A stretch of 64,000 bases of DNA from Chitinophaga sp. CB10 (GTDB lineage: Bacteria; Bacteroidota; Bacteroidia; Chitinophagales; Chitinophagaceae). Location: contig MLAV02000016.1 in NCBI GenBank assembly GCA_001870995.2, positions 1 to 64,000 on the forward strand, in the 5' to 3' direction. The notes below the pieces were generated by a model that searched no databases, was not told where the DNA came from, and worked only from the letters and a program-made list of their open reading frames with translations. Below, one piece after another: positions 15,754-24,391 of this stretch (position 1 is its first letter; each line of letters starts with the position of its first letter). A program made the position numbers and the translations under genes.

Positions 15754-17367
15754 ATGAAAATAGCTGATTTGTATATCCGGGTAAGTACCGATGAACAGGC
15801 GGACAAAGGCTATTCCCAAAGGAGCCAGGAAGAACTATTGCGCAAATATTGCGACATCAACAAAATTTCCATCCGTAAGGTGATTTTTGAAGATCATTCG
15901 GCCAAGACCTTTAACCGGCCGGAATGGAAGAAGTACCTGCTGGAATTAAAGCGACATAGAGGACAGACAGATTTGGTGCTGTTTCTCAAATGGGACAGGT
16001 TTAGCCGCAATGCAGGGGATGCTTACCAGATGATCAATACGCTGCGAAAATTAGGGGTAGAGCCGCAAGCTATTGAACAGCCGCTAGACTTGTCTATTCC
16101 CGAAAATAAAATGATGCTGGCCTTCTATTTAGCGGCTCCCGAAGTAGAGAATGACCGCAGGGCATTAAATGTTATTCATGGTATGCGAAGGGCAAGAAAA
16201 GAAGGGCGTTATATGGGTTTAGCGCCTTACGGTTATGTGAACAAGACAGATGAGGCCGGCAGAAAGTATATTGCTCCCAAAGAACCGCAAGCAAGCATTA
16301 TACGTTGGGCTTACGAGCAGATTGCGGAAGGGGTATTTAATACCGAACAGATTTACAAAATGTCTAAGGGAAAGGGGTACAAAGGGAGCAAAGGTCTTTT
16401 CTGGTTTATCATCCGTAATCCTGTTTATTGCGGGAAAATATTTATTGCCAAGTACAAGGATGAAGAAGCCCGATTTGTGAAAGGGCTGCATGAGCCTATT
16501 ATATCGGAAGAACTATTTTACCGGGCGCAGGACGTTTTGGACGGCAGAAAAAGAGCGCCGTACCGTCTCAAAATCATTACCAATAACGAATTGCCGTTGC
16601 GTGGTTTTCTGATCTGCCCAAAATGCGGCAAACTGTTAACCGGCAGTAAGTCCAAAGGGCATACCAGATATTACAGCTATTATCATTGTACAACCGGGTG
16701 TACTTGCCGATTCAGGGCGGACAATGTAAACAGTTTATTTACTTGTGAAATAAAGAAATACGTGCCTCGCGCGGAAATGGCCGATCTTTATAGGGTCACC
16801 CTTATCGAAGCATGGCATGACCAAACCGACCATTTACAGAGCGACCAGAGACAGTTACAATACCAAATAAAGGAACTAGAAGGGAAGTTGTCTTACATAC
16901 GGGAATTGCTTTCTTCAAAGCAAATTGAGCCTTCTGACTTCCGGGAAATGAAAACCGAGTATAGCACAAAATTGGAGAAGTTGGAAGCCAAACTAAGCGC
17001 CTACGACTATGACCAAGTGAACATAACCGACCTGTTAGGCAGGGGGCTGAATAATCTTTTAAAACTGGATTATGTGTATGAAAGCGGCGAGATAGACAGA
17101 AAACGTGAGATCATTAGTTCGATGTACCCGGAAAAATTAGGTTTTGACGGTTTTACATTTCGAACTTCCCGCATCAATGAAGCGGTGCGCATAATATACG
17201 CGCTGGATAAGGCTTTGGGCGAAAATAAAACAGGACAAAATGGTAAAATTTCCACTTTGTCCTGTCAAGTCGGGGTGGCAGGATTCGAACCTACGACCTC
17301 CACATCCCAAATGTGGCGCGATACCGGGCTACGCTACACCCCGAACTCTTTCCGGTGCGCAATCTGA
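15754..17367 (+). CDS. Large serine recombinase (element integrase)
   Basis: Protein of 537 aa as read. The N-terminal resolvase domain (1-150) has catalytic Ser11 in YIRVSTDEQ and Arg-containing WDRFSRNAGDAYQM. A Recombinase domain follows (about 165-290: GRYMGLAPYGYVNK, then NPVYCGKIF), then a zinc ribbon (CPKCGKLLTGSKSKG...CTTGCTCRF) and a coiled coil. It inserts and excises the mobile element. The last 33 or so residues (VGVAGFEPTTSTSQMWRD...) are the antisense translation of the adjoining tRNA-Pro gene, so the gene crosses the integration junction. In the excised circle the C-terminus would differ. Confidence 0.93.
   Translation: MKIADLYIRVSTDEQADKGYSQRSQEELLRKYCDINKISIRKVIFEDHSAKTFNRPEWKKYLLELKRHRGQTDLVLFLKWDRFSRNAGDAYQMINTLRKLGVEPQAIEQPLDLSIPENKMMLAFYLAAPEVENDRRALNVIHGMRRARKEGRYMGLAPYGYVNKTDEAGRKYIAPKEPQASIIRWAYEQIAEGVFNTEQIYKMSKGKGYKGSKGLFWFIIRNPVYCGKIFIAKYKDEEARFVKGLHEPIISEELFYRAQDVLDGRKRAPYRLKIITNNELPLRGFLICPKCGKLLTGSKSKGHTRYYSYYHCTTGCTCRFRADNVNSLFTCEIKKYVPRAEMADLYRVTLIEAWHDQTDHLQSDQRQLQYQIKELEGKLSYIRELLSSKQIEPSDFREMKTEYSTKLEKLEAKLSAYDYDQVNITDLLGRGLNNLLKLDYVYESGEIDRKREIISSMYPEKLGFDGFTFRTSRINEAVRIIYALDKALGENKTGQNGKISTLSCQVGVAGFEPTTSTSQMWRDTGLRYTPNSFRCAI
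17230..17265. terminator. Hairpin at the end of the recombinase gene
   Basis: ACAGGACAAA (17230-17239) pairs perfectly with TTTGTCCTGT (17256-17265) around a 16-nt loop, inside the 3' end of the recombinase frame and 5 bp from the tRNA-Pro 3' end. On the minus strand it can terminate the tRNA transcript, and it may also be a recombination-site feature. No strong U-run follows. Confidence 0.45.
17270..17343 (-). tRNA. tRNA-Pro(TGG), copy 1, at the island boundary
   Basis: 74 nt, minus strand. Acceptor arms CGGGGTG and CACCCCG pair fully, with discriminator A. The anticodon loop is TTTGGGA with anticodon TGG. The T arm contains GGTTCGAATCC. No CCA is encoded. Identical over all 74 nt to the copy at 18749-18822. 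Its 3' half is covered by the antisense-coding end of the recombinase gene, so this tRNA is the likely attachment target. Confidence 0.95.
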
Positions 17368-17393
17368 GCGTGTGTATCTCTGATTGCGGAGTG

Positions 17394-17426
17394 CAAAGGT
17401 AGCGATAAGTTTGTGAGAAAACCAAA
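17394..17426 (-). promoter_or_regulatory. Promoter of tRNA-Pro copy 1
   Basis: Minus strand: -33 TTTG (17423-17426), 21-bp spacer, then -7 TACCTTTG (17394-17401). Both match the Bacteroidota consensus. Transcription should start about 40-45 nt upstream of the tRNA. Confidence 0.65.
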
Positions 17427-17869
17427 TTGGACTTTACATTTTTTAAAAAAAGTTTGTGCGGAGGGGTTTACGGGTGTGGAATTACAGGCTAGCCTGGGGC
17501 TATTTGCCTTGACTGGCAAGGGTTTCAGGCGATCAGTTTTGCATACAGCGGAATGGTAATTCCAGTTGAAGTTTGGGTTTGAAAGGGTCCGCCATGGATT
17601 TACGGCGTTGAAAGTAAACGGGGATGGCGGGCGGAAGGCTGCCTGCCAGCGGAGGGATTGTAATAAATTGTTTTATTACAGCGGCAGTATCAATATACGA
17701 TGGCTGCATTTGGTCACTAACCTTGCCGGCTATACGATTTCTCTATAGAGATACGGCCCCGTACTAACAAAATTGTACGCAACTCACAATCGGCTGTAAC
17801 ACATACCAGCACTGCGTTCAGGCAATAATTTTGTACCTGGTATTTATCAGTTTCAAAATTATATTCAAC
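17427..17869. other. Non-coding stretch between tRNA-Pro copy 1 and the SDR gene
   Basis: No convincing gene; a 60-codon frame at 17566-17748 has no family resemblance or context support. A TAATTTTG box at 17826-17833 could be the -7 element of the SDR gene, but no good -33 box was found. This is the first GC-richer sequence right of the island. Confidence 0.4.
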
Positions 17870-18622
17870 ATGGACTTATATCTTAAAAACAAAACGGCCG
17901 TAGTAACAGGCGCCAGTCAGGGCCTGGGAAGGAGTATCGTTAAAACGCTGGCAGCGGAAGGCGTAAAAGTATTAGCCACCGCCAGGAATGCCTCCTTGCT
18001 GGCGGAGTTGCAATCTGAGATTGCAGCGGAAGGAGGCGTAGTACCGGAGGTGTTCCTGCAGGACTTCACTGCGCCCGGCGGCCCGGCGGCCATAGCAGCG
18101 GCGGCGTTGCAGGCTTTTGGACATGTGGACATCCTTATTAACAATGCCGGGGCGAGCCGCCCGCTGGCGCCCATTGCGCCTGAGGAAGAATGGGAGGCAG
18201 CGTTTACGCTCGACTTCCATCATCACCGGCAACTGACGCAGGCTTTGTTACCACAATTCCTGGAACGCAGGCAGGGCGTTGTGCTTAATTTATGCAGCAC
18301 TTATGAGTTGAGAAGCATCAATGGTTCTGCGGTGGCCAAGGCGGCGATTGTATCCTGGTCCAAAGCCCTGGCGGGTGAACTGGCATCGCAGGGCATCCGG
18401 GTGAACTGTTTGCAACCGGGTATCATTGACTCTGCACAGATAAGGAGAATATTTCCCGGTGAGGAGAGAAGGAAATTTGCAGAAAGGGAAATTCCCATGG
18501 GGGATTTTGGCGAACCGGAAGACATTGCGAATATGGCGGCATTCCTGGTATCGCCGAGAGCGAAGTATGTAACGGGTACTGTAGCGGTAGTGGACGGGGG
18601 TATGCGGCGATATGCGTTTTAG
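17870..18622 (+). CDS. SDR-family oxidoreductase with altered catalytic residues
   Basis: Protein of 250 aa from ATG 17870 (an upstream TTG at 17831 is rejected). The Rossmann motif VTGASQGLG (12-20) and NNAG (91-94) are intact, as is the C-terminal VTGTVAVVDGG. The catalytic tetrad is not normal: Ser143 and Lys157 are present, but the Tyr of YxxxK is Ser153 (SAVAK) and the tetrad Asn aligns with Asp (TLDFHHHRQL). It may be a non-oxidoreductase SDR-like protein or a member of an atypical subfamily. Lies between two tRNA-Pro genes. Confidence 0.85.
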   Translation: MDLYLKNKTAVVTGASQGLGRSIVKTLAAEGVKVLATARNASLLAELQSEIAAEGGVVPEVFLQDFTAPGGPAAIAAAALQAFGHVDILINNAGASRPLAPIAPEEEWEAAFTLDFHHHRQLTQALLPQFLERRQGVVLNLCSTYELRSINGSAVAKAAIVSWSKALAGELASQGIRVNCLQPGIIDSAQIRRIFPGEERRKFAEREIPMGDFGEPEDIANMAAFLVSPRAKYVTGTVAVVDGGMRRYAF

Positions 18623-18706
18623 CCGGTATCACCGGATTTAAGAGGCGGGCAACGTATTACGCCTGTGTTCCAACTGCAGGTCCTGCATTGCCGGACTTAA
18701 AATAAA

Positions 18707-18736
18707 AAAGCCTTACAGTTTGCACTGTAAGGCTTT
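18707..18736 (-). terminator. Terminator shared by the SDR gene and the tRNA-Pro/tRNA-Ser transcript
   Basis: AAAGCCTTACAGT (18707-18719) pairs perfectly with ACTGTAAGGCTTT (18724-18736) around a 4-nt loop. The U-rich tail lies on the minus-strand side (TTTTTTATTTT), so it mainly ends the tRNA transcript; it may also stop the SDR transcript. Confidence 0.8.
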
Positions 18737-18748
18737 CGTCGTTCTGAG

Positions 18749-18822
18749 TCGGGGTGGCAGGATTCGAACCTACGACCTCCACATCCCAAATGTGGCGCGA
18801 TACCGGGCTACGCTACACCCCG
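18749..18822 (-). tRNA. tRNA-Pro(TGG), copy 2
   Basis: 74 nt, identical to the copy at 17270-17343: acceptor CGGGGTG/CACCCCG, anticodon TGG, T-loop GGTTCGAATCC, no encoded CCA. It follows tRNA-Ser by 21 bp and shares its promoter. The two copies also share a few flanking bases only, so this is not a long duplication. Confidence 0.96.
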
Positions 18823-18843
18823 AAAGAATCCCGACTGGATTCG

Positions 18844-18932
18844 CGGTGAGGGAGGGATTCGAACCCTCGGTACAGTTTAACCCGTACGACGGTTTAGCAA
18901 ACCGTTCCTTTCGGCCACTCAGGCACCTCACC
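18844..18932 (-). tRNA. tRNA-Ser(GCT)
   Basis: 89 nt with a long variable arm, as expected for tRNA-Ser. Acceptor GGTGAGG/CCTCACC with discriminator G; anticodon loop TTGCTAA (anticodon GCT); T arm GGGTTCGAATCCC. First gene of the tRNA-Ser/tRNA-Pro transcript. Confidence 0.96.
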
Positions 18933-18979
18933 GTGTACCTTCTATTAACGCCTCTCGCGTTAGTTCCTTGAAGGGGTTG

Positions 18980-19009
18980 CAAAAATAGGAATTATTTTAA
19001 ATTCACAAA
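18980..19009 (-). promoter_or_regulatory. Promoter of the tRNA-Ser/tRNA-Pro transcript
   Basis: Minus strand: -33 TTTG (19006-19009), 18-bp spacer, -7 TATTTTTG (18980-18987). It matches TAnnTTTG and lies about 48 bp upstream of tRNA-Ser. Confidence 0.7.
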
Positions 19010-19299
19010 AAACATTTACAGTTTTTTCAAAGTTTTTTTCCAAAATTCTTCCGGGGCGGTATGGCGAGGCTTATCAAATCCTTTCGCAGTCTGCGTTTCA
19101 GGGCCTAAAGGGGCAGCCAGGCCTACACGAAAATTTTTTGCAACGGCAGTTGGATAGGGTGCAAAAGCGAGTAAAAACGTGACGTTGTGGAGAAGGTTGG
19201 ATTAGATCTCTCCCCCTAAAAAACAACAGGATATTTTGATAAAAGCGCGACGGTGGGATAGCCTGCGGCCTTTTCCGGGCGGGACTTCCCTAAAAGAAA
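19010..19299. other. Non-coding stretch between the tRNA promoter and the dnaA terminator
   Basis: I see no gene, RNA or repeat here. It separates the tRNA promoter from the end of dnaA. Confidence 0.4.
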
Positions 19300-19326
19300 C
19301 ATGCCTCCGTTTAAAACGGAGGCATG
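19300..19326 (-). terminator. Terminator of dnaA
   Basis: CATGCCTCCGTTT (19300-19312) pairs perfectly with AAACGGAGGCATG (19314-19326). On the minus strand it is followed by TTTCTTTT, giving a normal intrinsic terminator about 25 bp after the dnaA stop. Confidence 0.85.
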
Positions 19327-19350
19327 CAACAAATAGGTTACAGGGGGTAA

Positions 19351-20784
19351 TTACATTGCTGCCAACTGCACTTTCTGCTGCAACTCGATAACGCTGTCGC
19401 GGAAGTTGTTGTCAGTATCCATTAAGTCTTTTACTGTCTGGCAGGAGTGAATAACTGTGGTATGATCACGGCCGCCAAAATGTTCACCGATAGTTTTCAG
19501 GGAGTTCTTTGTAAATGATTTGGCCAGGTACATGGTAATCTGGCGGGCCTGCACGATTTCGCGTTTACGCGTTTTTTGCAGGAGTTTATCGTAAGGGACA
19601 TCAAAATATTCGCATACCATCTTCTGGATACTCTCGATGGTAATTTCTTTTGATGAGGTTTTTACGAAAGATTTCAGTACGCGTTTGGCCAGTTCCAGGT
19701 CAATTTCTTTGCGGTTAAGGGAGGACTGTGCCAGCAGGGAGATCAGCGCTCCTTCCAGCTCGCGGACGTTGGTTTGGATGTTATAGGCCACGTACTTCAC
19801 TACTTCCTTTGGCATTTCCAGGCCGTCGTTGCGCATTTTCATTTCCAGGATTTCCATCCTGGTTTCGAAGTCAGGAATCTGGATATCGGCGCTGAGGCCC
19901 CAGCGGAAGCGGCTGAGCAGGCGTTCCTGCACACCGTCCAGGTCCTTCGGGGCTTTATCCGAAGTAAGGATCAGCTGTTTGCCGGATTGGTGCAGGTGGT
20001 TGAAGATGGCGAAGAATGCATCCTGTGTTTTCTCTGCGCGGGCAAAGAACTGGATATCATCCACGATCAGTACGTCGATCAACTGATAGAAGTGAATGAA
20101 ATCATTTATGATGTTGTTCTTGGAGTGATCAATGAACTGGTTGATGAACTTTTCCGCGCTGACGTACAATACGGCCTTGTTGGGATGAATCCTCTTCACC
20201 TCATTGCCAATAGCCTGCGCCAGGTGGGTTTTCCCCAGGCCTACGCCACCGTATATCACCAGCGGGTTGAAGGAAGTTCCACCCGGTTTTTCAGCCACTG
20301 TTTTACCGGCGCGGCGGGCCACGCGATTACAGTCGCCTTCTATATAGGTATCGAACGTATAGTTGGGATTCAGCTGTGAATCTATCTGTACACGTTTAAT
20401 GCCGGGGATCACGAACGGGTTTTTGACCGGGTTCTGGATCGTCAATGGAAAATCAACTTCATTGTCTTTCTGGGGCTTTGTAAACTGCGTCGGCATGTTT
20501 ACAGTTCTTGGGTTTTGGTGTGGCGTACCGTTCTCTACTACAATGCGGTATTCCAACCGGGCTTCTTTACCTAATTCTCTCTTGATGGTTTTTCCTAACA
20601 ATCCCACGTAATGCTCCTCTAGGTATTCGTAAAAGAATTGGCTGGGGACCTGGATGGTTAAAACATTGTTTTCAAGTTTAATCGGTTTAATTGGCTCAAA
20701 CCATGTCTTAAAAGGCTGCCACTCAACAATATCCCTAATTATATTAAGACACCTTTCCCAAACTTGTTCGCAAGTTTTATTCAT
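19351..20784 (-). CDS. dnaA: Chromosomal replication initiator DnaA
   Basis: Protein of 477 aa, normal length. An N-terminal domain I (WERCLNIIRDIVEWQPFKTWFEPI) is followed by a linker and the AAA+ domain with Walker A GGVGLGKTHLAQAIG, Walker B VLIVDDIQF and a sensor region. Domain IV carries the DnaA-box-binding signature GGRDHTTVIHSC. It opens the replication origin and binds ATP. No cluster of DnaA boxes was seen in the 570 bp upstream, so oriC is probably not in this intergenic region. Confidence 0.98.
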   Translation of the reverse strand: MNKTCEQVWERCLNIIRDIVEWQPFKTWFEPIKPIKLENNVLTIQVPSQFFYEYLEEHYVGLLGKTIKRELGKEARLEYRIVVENGTPHQNPRTVNMPTQFTKPQKDNEVDFPLTIQNPVKNPFVIPGIKRVQIDSQLNPNYTFDTYIEGDCNRVARRAGKTVAEKPGGTSFNPLVIYGGVGLGKTHLAQAIGNEVKRIHPNKAVLYVSAEKFINQFIDHSKNNIINDFIHFYQLIDVLIVDDIQFFARAEKTQDAFFAIFNHLHQSGKQLILTSDKAPKDLDGVQERLLSRFRWGLSADIQIPDFETRMEILEMKMRNDGLEMPKEVVKYVAYNIQTNVRELEGALISLLAQSSLNRKEIDLELAKRVLKSFVKTSSKEITIESIQKMVCEYFDVPYDKLLQKTRKREIVQARQITMYLAKSFTKNSLKTIGEHFGGRDHTTVIHSCQTVKDLMDTDNNFRDSVIELQQKVQLAAM

Positions 20785-21295
20785 TGAGATAAAAAAAATT
20801 AGTTTGTTTCTTAATTTAATGAAAGCAATTCACGTCTTAAGGATGTTCTCGAATTCGCTATTCCTCAACGCAGGATGTCGAAAAATGTTCGGACAGGATG
20901 ACGAATATCTGTAGAAAATGTTGAAAAAAAAAATTTATCTACCCTTGTTTATATTATCCTGAATACAGTGTGAAAACACCCTGTGTCCGCCCGCTGCTAT
21001 TGCTTTACAGCATTGACATTCCTCATTTTTTTTGCATTCCAAACCGGCCTGATTTGCAACCGCTTTCTGAAAGCATTGCCTCTTTTATCATAAATAGTAT
21101 CGCATTCATGATAAAATACTATCGTAGAATTTTTCTCTTTATTTTTTTCCGGAGATCAATTCCGCAGATATTCACAATTTTTTCAGCGAGGGTGCAAAAC
21201 TATGTTAGTATCTCCATTAAAAAAAATGTGTTTAGGGCTAGTTTATAAGGAACTAATTTTTTATATACCCGCGCGCTTGTAATCAATAAAAATTA
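20785..21295. other. AT-rich upstream region of dnaA
   Basis: About 510 bp without a convincing gene. A minus-strand box TAGTTTTG (21195-21202) followed by CACCC looks like a Bacteroidota -7 element directed at dnaA, about 410 bp upstream, which would give a long leader. The nearest DnaA-box-like word, TTATCTACC near 20934, matches TTATCCACA at only 7 of 9 positions, so I do not call an origin. Confidence 0.4.
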
Positions 21296-21327
21296 TTTGC
21301 ACGCACTTTGGCGAATACCTATCTTTG
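21296..21327 (+). promoter_or_regulatory. Promoter of the DUF3127 gene
   Basis: -33 TTTG (21296-21299), 20-bp spacer, -7 TATCTTTG (21320-21327), a full match to the Bacteroidota consensus. The start codon follows 27 bp later. Confidence 0.7.
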
Positions 21328-21354
21328 GAACTTCTGAATTTAAATTATTTTTCT

Positions 21355-21741
21355 ATGAGTTTTGAAATTACCGGAAAGCTGGTCGTGAAGTATAATACAG
21401 TGCAACGAAGCGAAACTTTTAAAACAAGAGAGTTCGTTATCGAGAAATCTGACGATATCAACGGCCGCGTAATCAATAACTACATTAAGTTCCAGGCTGT
21501 GCAAGACCGCACTGGTATTGTTGACCGGTTCAACGAAGGTGAAAATGTTAAAGTTTATTTCAATATCAAAGGTACCCGTTGGGAGAAAGATGGCAAAGTA
21601 AACTACATTACCAACCTCGATGCGTGGCGTATGGAATCAGTTATGGCTGCCCCTGCTCCGGGAGCGGACCCAATGCCTAACTACAACACTCCGCAAATGC
21701 CTGCCGGCGGTGGAGACAGCAGCGACGATCTGCCGTTCTAA
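21355..21741 (+). CDS. DUF3127 protein with SSB-like acidic tail
   Basis: Protein of 128 aa from ATG 21355. It has an OB-fold-like beta-rich core (FEITGKLVVKYNTVQRSETFKTREFVIEK, in part, then YIKFQAVQDRTGIVDRFNEGENVKVYFNIKGTRWE) characteristic of the Bacteroidota DUF3127 family. A Pro/Gly linker and the tip DSSDDLPF follow, closely resembling the C-terminal tip of single-stranded DNA-binding proteins that recruits repair and replication partners. A role as an accessory ssDNA- or partner-binding protein is likely but unproven. Placed next to dnaA. Confidence 0.85.
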   Translation: MSFEITGKLVVKYNTVQRSETFKTREFVIEKSDDINGRVINNYIKFQAVQDRTGIVDRFNEGENVKVYFNIKGTRWEKDGKVNYITNLDAWRMESVMAAPAPGADPMPNYNTPQMPAGGGDSSDDLPF

Positions 21742-21836
21742 TTCAATTTTTCAAACATACCTATACGGATTTGCAGCGTATATCAGGCCAGCCCTGAACT
21801 CTGCAAATCCGTATTTCTTTAGGATAACTACCTAAC

Positions 21837-23399
21837 ATGATTCAACAAGTTTCTCTCAAGCTGCTACCAGCCGATGCCGGGTCAGACCAGGCTGTTATCA
21901 AAGCCGCGGCTGCGGCGCTCAGCGTGCCTCCCAAAACAATCACCGGTTACAATCTTCTCAAACGCTCTATTGACGCACGTTCCAGGCAGGTGTATTATAT
22001 CCTGACCGTGCAGGTGTACGTCAATGAACCGTTTCATAAAAAAGAACTGCAAGCGCCGGTTTATAAAGACCTGCCGGCAACCGCTCCCACGGTATTGATT
22101 GCCGGGGCCGGCCCTGCCGGCCTGTTTGCCGCGTTGCGACTGATAGAAACCGGCATCAGGCCTGTGATACTGGAAAGAGGGAAAGATGTGCGCGCCCGCA
22201 GGCGCGACCTCGCCGCCCTTAACAAAACCGGCATTGTCAACCCCGATTCCAACTACTGCTTCGGGGAAGGCGGCGCCGGCACGTATTCCGACGGGAAGCT
22301 GTACACCCGCTCCAACAAACGGGGCGATATAAACCGCATCCTCAATATCTTCATACAGTTTGGGGCGGATGAAAAAATTGCCATTGATGCGCACCCGCAC
22401 ATCGGCACCAATAAACTACCGCATATCATCACCGCCATGCGCGAGCAAATCATTGCCAGCGGCGGGGAAGTTCACTTCGAACAACGGATTACAGCCATTG
22501 ATATAAAAGACGGACAGGTGAAGGGCGTGAAAACCGCCACCGGCGCTTACTTTGCCGGCCAGCGCCTGATCCTTGCCACCGGCCACTCCGCGCGGGATAT
22601 TTTTATTATGCTGAACGAGCAACAGCTGCTGCTGGAAGCGAAGCCCTTTGCCCTCGGCGTTCGTATAGAACACCCGCAGGAGCTGATCGACAGCGCGCAG
22701 TACCATTGCGCTATCCGCGTGGAATACCTGCCGCCGGCCAGCTACAGTTTGGTAGAACAGGTGGATGGCAGGGGCGTATTTTCCTTCTGCATGTGCCCGG
22801 GCGGCATCATTGCGCCTGCAGCCACCGATCCGGGAGAACTGGTGGTGAACGGATGGTCCCCTTCGAAACGCAATAACCCCTTTGCCAATTCGGGCATGGT
22901 GGTGAGTATTGAAGCGGGCGACTACCAGCCGTTTGCGGACAAAGGCGCGCTGGCAGCCATGTATTACCAGCGCGAAGTGGAGATAGCCGCCTACAACGCA
23001 GGCGGAGGAAAGTTTGTAGCGCCGGCGCAAAGGATGACTGACTTCGTCAACAATAAAGTATCCGCTACTTTACCGGAGTGCTCTTACGTGCCTGGCGTGA
23101 ATAGCGTGAACCTGCGCGAAGTACTACCCGCCGCGGTACATACCCGACTCGCAGGCGCCTTCAAAGCCTTCGGTAAAAAGATGAAAGGTTATTACACGAG
23201 CGACGCCATCCTGGTGGCGACCGAATCCCGCACTTCCTCGCCGGTACGCATTCCGCGGGAGAGCGATACGCTGGAGCATCCGCAGGTAAAAGGCCTTTAC
23301 CCTTGCGGCGAAGGCGCAGGTTATGCCGGTGGAATTGTATCGGCTGCCATGGATGGAGAACGTGTAGCAGCGGCTATTGCAGCCAAGTTATCTCTATAA
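21837..23399 (+). CDS. FAD-dependent dehydrogenase (COG2509-type)
   Basis: Protein of 520 aa. An N-terminal domain of about 85 residues (ITGYNLLKRSIDARSRQVYYILTVQVYV, in part) precedes a dinucleotide-binding motif VLIAGAGPAGLFAALRL and a second FAD region ending YPCGEGAGYAGGIVSAAMDG, as in the conserved bacterial FAD-dehydrogenase family. Signature CFGEGGAGTYSDGKLYTR lies near residue 140. The substrate is unknown. It follows the DUF3127 gene on the same strand after about 95 bp. Confidence 0.85.
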   Translation: MIQQVSLKLLPADAGSDQAVIKAAAAALSVPPKTITGYNLLKRSIDARSRQVYYILTVQVYVNEPFHKKELQAPVYKDLPATAPTVLIAGAGPAGLFAALRLIETGIRPVILERGKDVRARRRDLAALNKTGIVNPDSNYCFGEGGAGTYSDGKLYTRSNKRGDINRILNIFIQFGADEKIAIDAHPHIGTNKLPHIITAMREQIIASGGEVHFEQRITAIDIKDGQVKGVKTATGAYFAGQRLILATGHSARDIFIMLNEQQLLLEAKPFALGVRIEHPQELIDSAQYHCAIRVEYLPPASYSLVEQVDGRGVFSFCMCPGGIIAPAATDPGELVVNGWSPSKRNNPFANSGMVVSIEAGDYQPFADKGALAAMYYQREVEIAAYNAGGGKFVAPAQRMTDFVNNKVSATLPECSYVPGVNSVNLREVLPAAVHTRLAGAFKAFGKKMKGYYTSDAILVATESRTSSPVRIPRESDTLEHPQVKGLYPCGEGAGYAGGIVSAAMDGERVAAAIAAKLSL

Positions 23400-23452
23400 A
23401 GATTATAATATGTACGCCGGAGGTTTATCAGGATTTATTATTAATTTCCAGT

Positions 23453-24379
23453 ATGAACCTCCTGGAAGTACAACACCTGAAGAAATACTATGCCACCCAT
23501 AAAGCAGTAGATGATATCTCCTTCAATATTGCCCAGGGTAGCATATTTGGCCTGTTAGGCCCCAATGGCGCCGGTAAGACAACCCTGTTACGCATGATCA
23601 CCGGCATATTTTATCCCGACTCCGGCAACATCCTGCTGAACGGCAGGCACTTTGACCCGATGAACGATCTGCAGGCCATCGGCTACATGCCCGAAGAACG
23701 GGGCCTGTACAAGAAAATGCCGGTAGCCGAGCAGGTACTTTACCTGGCACAACTCAAAGGGCTTGATAAGAAAACGGCCAACGCCCGCATCAGGCATTGG
23801 TTTGACAAGTTTGAGATGAACGCCTGGGCGCACAAGAAAGTGGATGAACTCAGCAAGGGCATGCAGCAAAAAGTGCAGTTTATTTCCACCATTCTACATG
23901 AGCCTAAACTGCTGATCCTGGACGAACCCTTCTCCGGCCTGGACCCTATCAACTCCAACCTGTTAAAACAGGAAATCTTTAACCTGAGCAAAAACGGTAC
24001 TACCATTATCTTTTCCACCCACAGGATGGAGCAGGTGGAAGAGATATGCGATCATATCATGCTGGTGAATAAAGGGCATAAGATACTGGATGGCAGCGTT
24101 AAGCAGATACGCCAGGACTTCAAGCAGGGCCTCTTCCGTATAGGGGTGGGCGTTATGCCCAATGCCGCGCAGATGGCTACCTGGCATTTTACCATTGTGT
24201 CCGTGGACGACCATTCCTTTACCCTGAAGCTGAATCCCGACAGTACTACGAACGACATCCTGATGCACTTCATCCGCCAGGAGATACCTGTAACCTATTT
24301 TGAAGAGATACTGCCAAGCATAAACGAAGTTTTCATTTCCCAGGTGCAGCTGACGGAAAACGTTGCTGCCACCGCCTAA
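23453..24379 (+). CDS. ABC transporter ATP-binding protein (NatA-like)
   Basis: Protein of 308 aa from ATG 23453. Walker A GPNGAGKTTLLRMITG, Q-loop region IGYMPEERGLYKKM, signature LSKGMQQKVQFIS, Walker B LLILDEPFSGLDPI, and the H-loop His in STHRMEQ. The MPEERGLY sequence is typical of ATPases paired with NatB-like sodium/drug export permeases. The permease gene follows 12 bp later. Substrate unknown. Confidence 0.92.
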   Translation: MNLLEVQHLKKYYATHKAVDDISFNIAQGSIFGLLGPNGAGKTTLLRMITGIFYPDSGNILLNGRHFDPMNDLQAIGYMPEERGLYKKMPVAEQVLYLAQLKGLDKKTANARIRHWFDKFEMNAWAHKKVDELSKGMQQKVQFISTILHEPKLLILDEPFSGLDPINSNLLKQEIFNLSKNGTTIIFSTHRMEQVEEICDHIMLVNKGHKILDGSVKQIRQDFKQGLFRIGVGVMPNAAQMATWHFTIVSVDDHSFTLKLNPDSTTNDILMHFIRQEIPVTYFEEILPSINEVFISQVQLTENVAATA

Positions 24380-24391
24380 TCCTGCTGAATC

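Noticed and set aside
17566..17748. 60-codon plus-strand ORF between tRNA-Pro and the SDR gene
   Set aside because: No ribosome-binding site, no similarity recognised, and unremarkable length by chance.
20785..21354. oriC next to dnaA
   Set aside because: No cluster of DnaA boxes; only weak 7-of-9 matches were seen.
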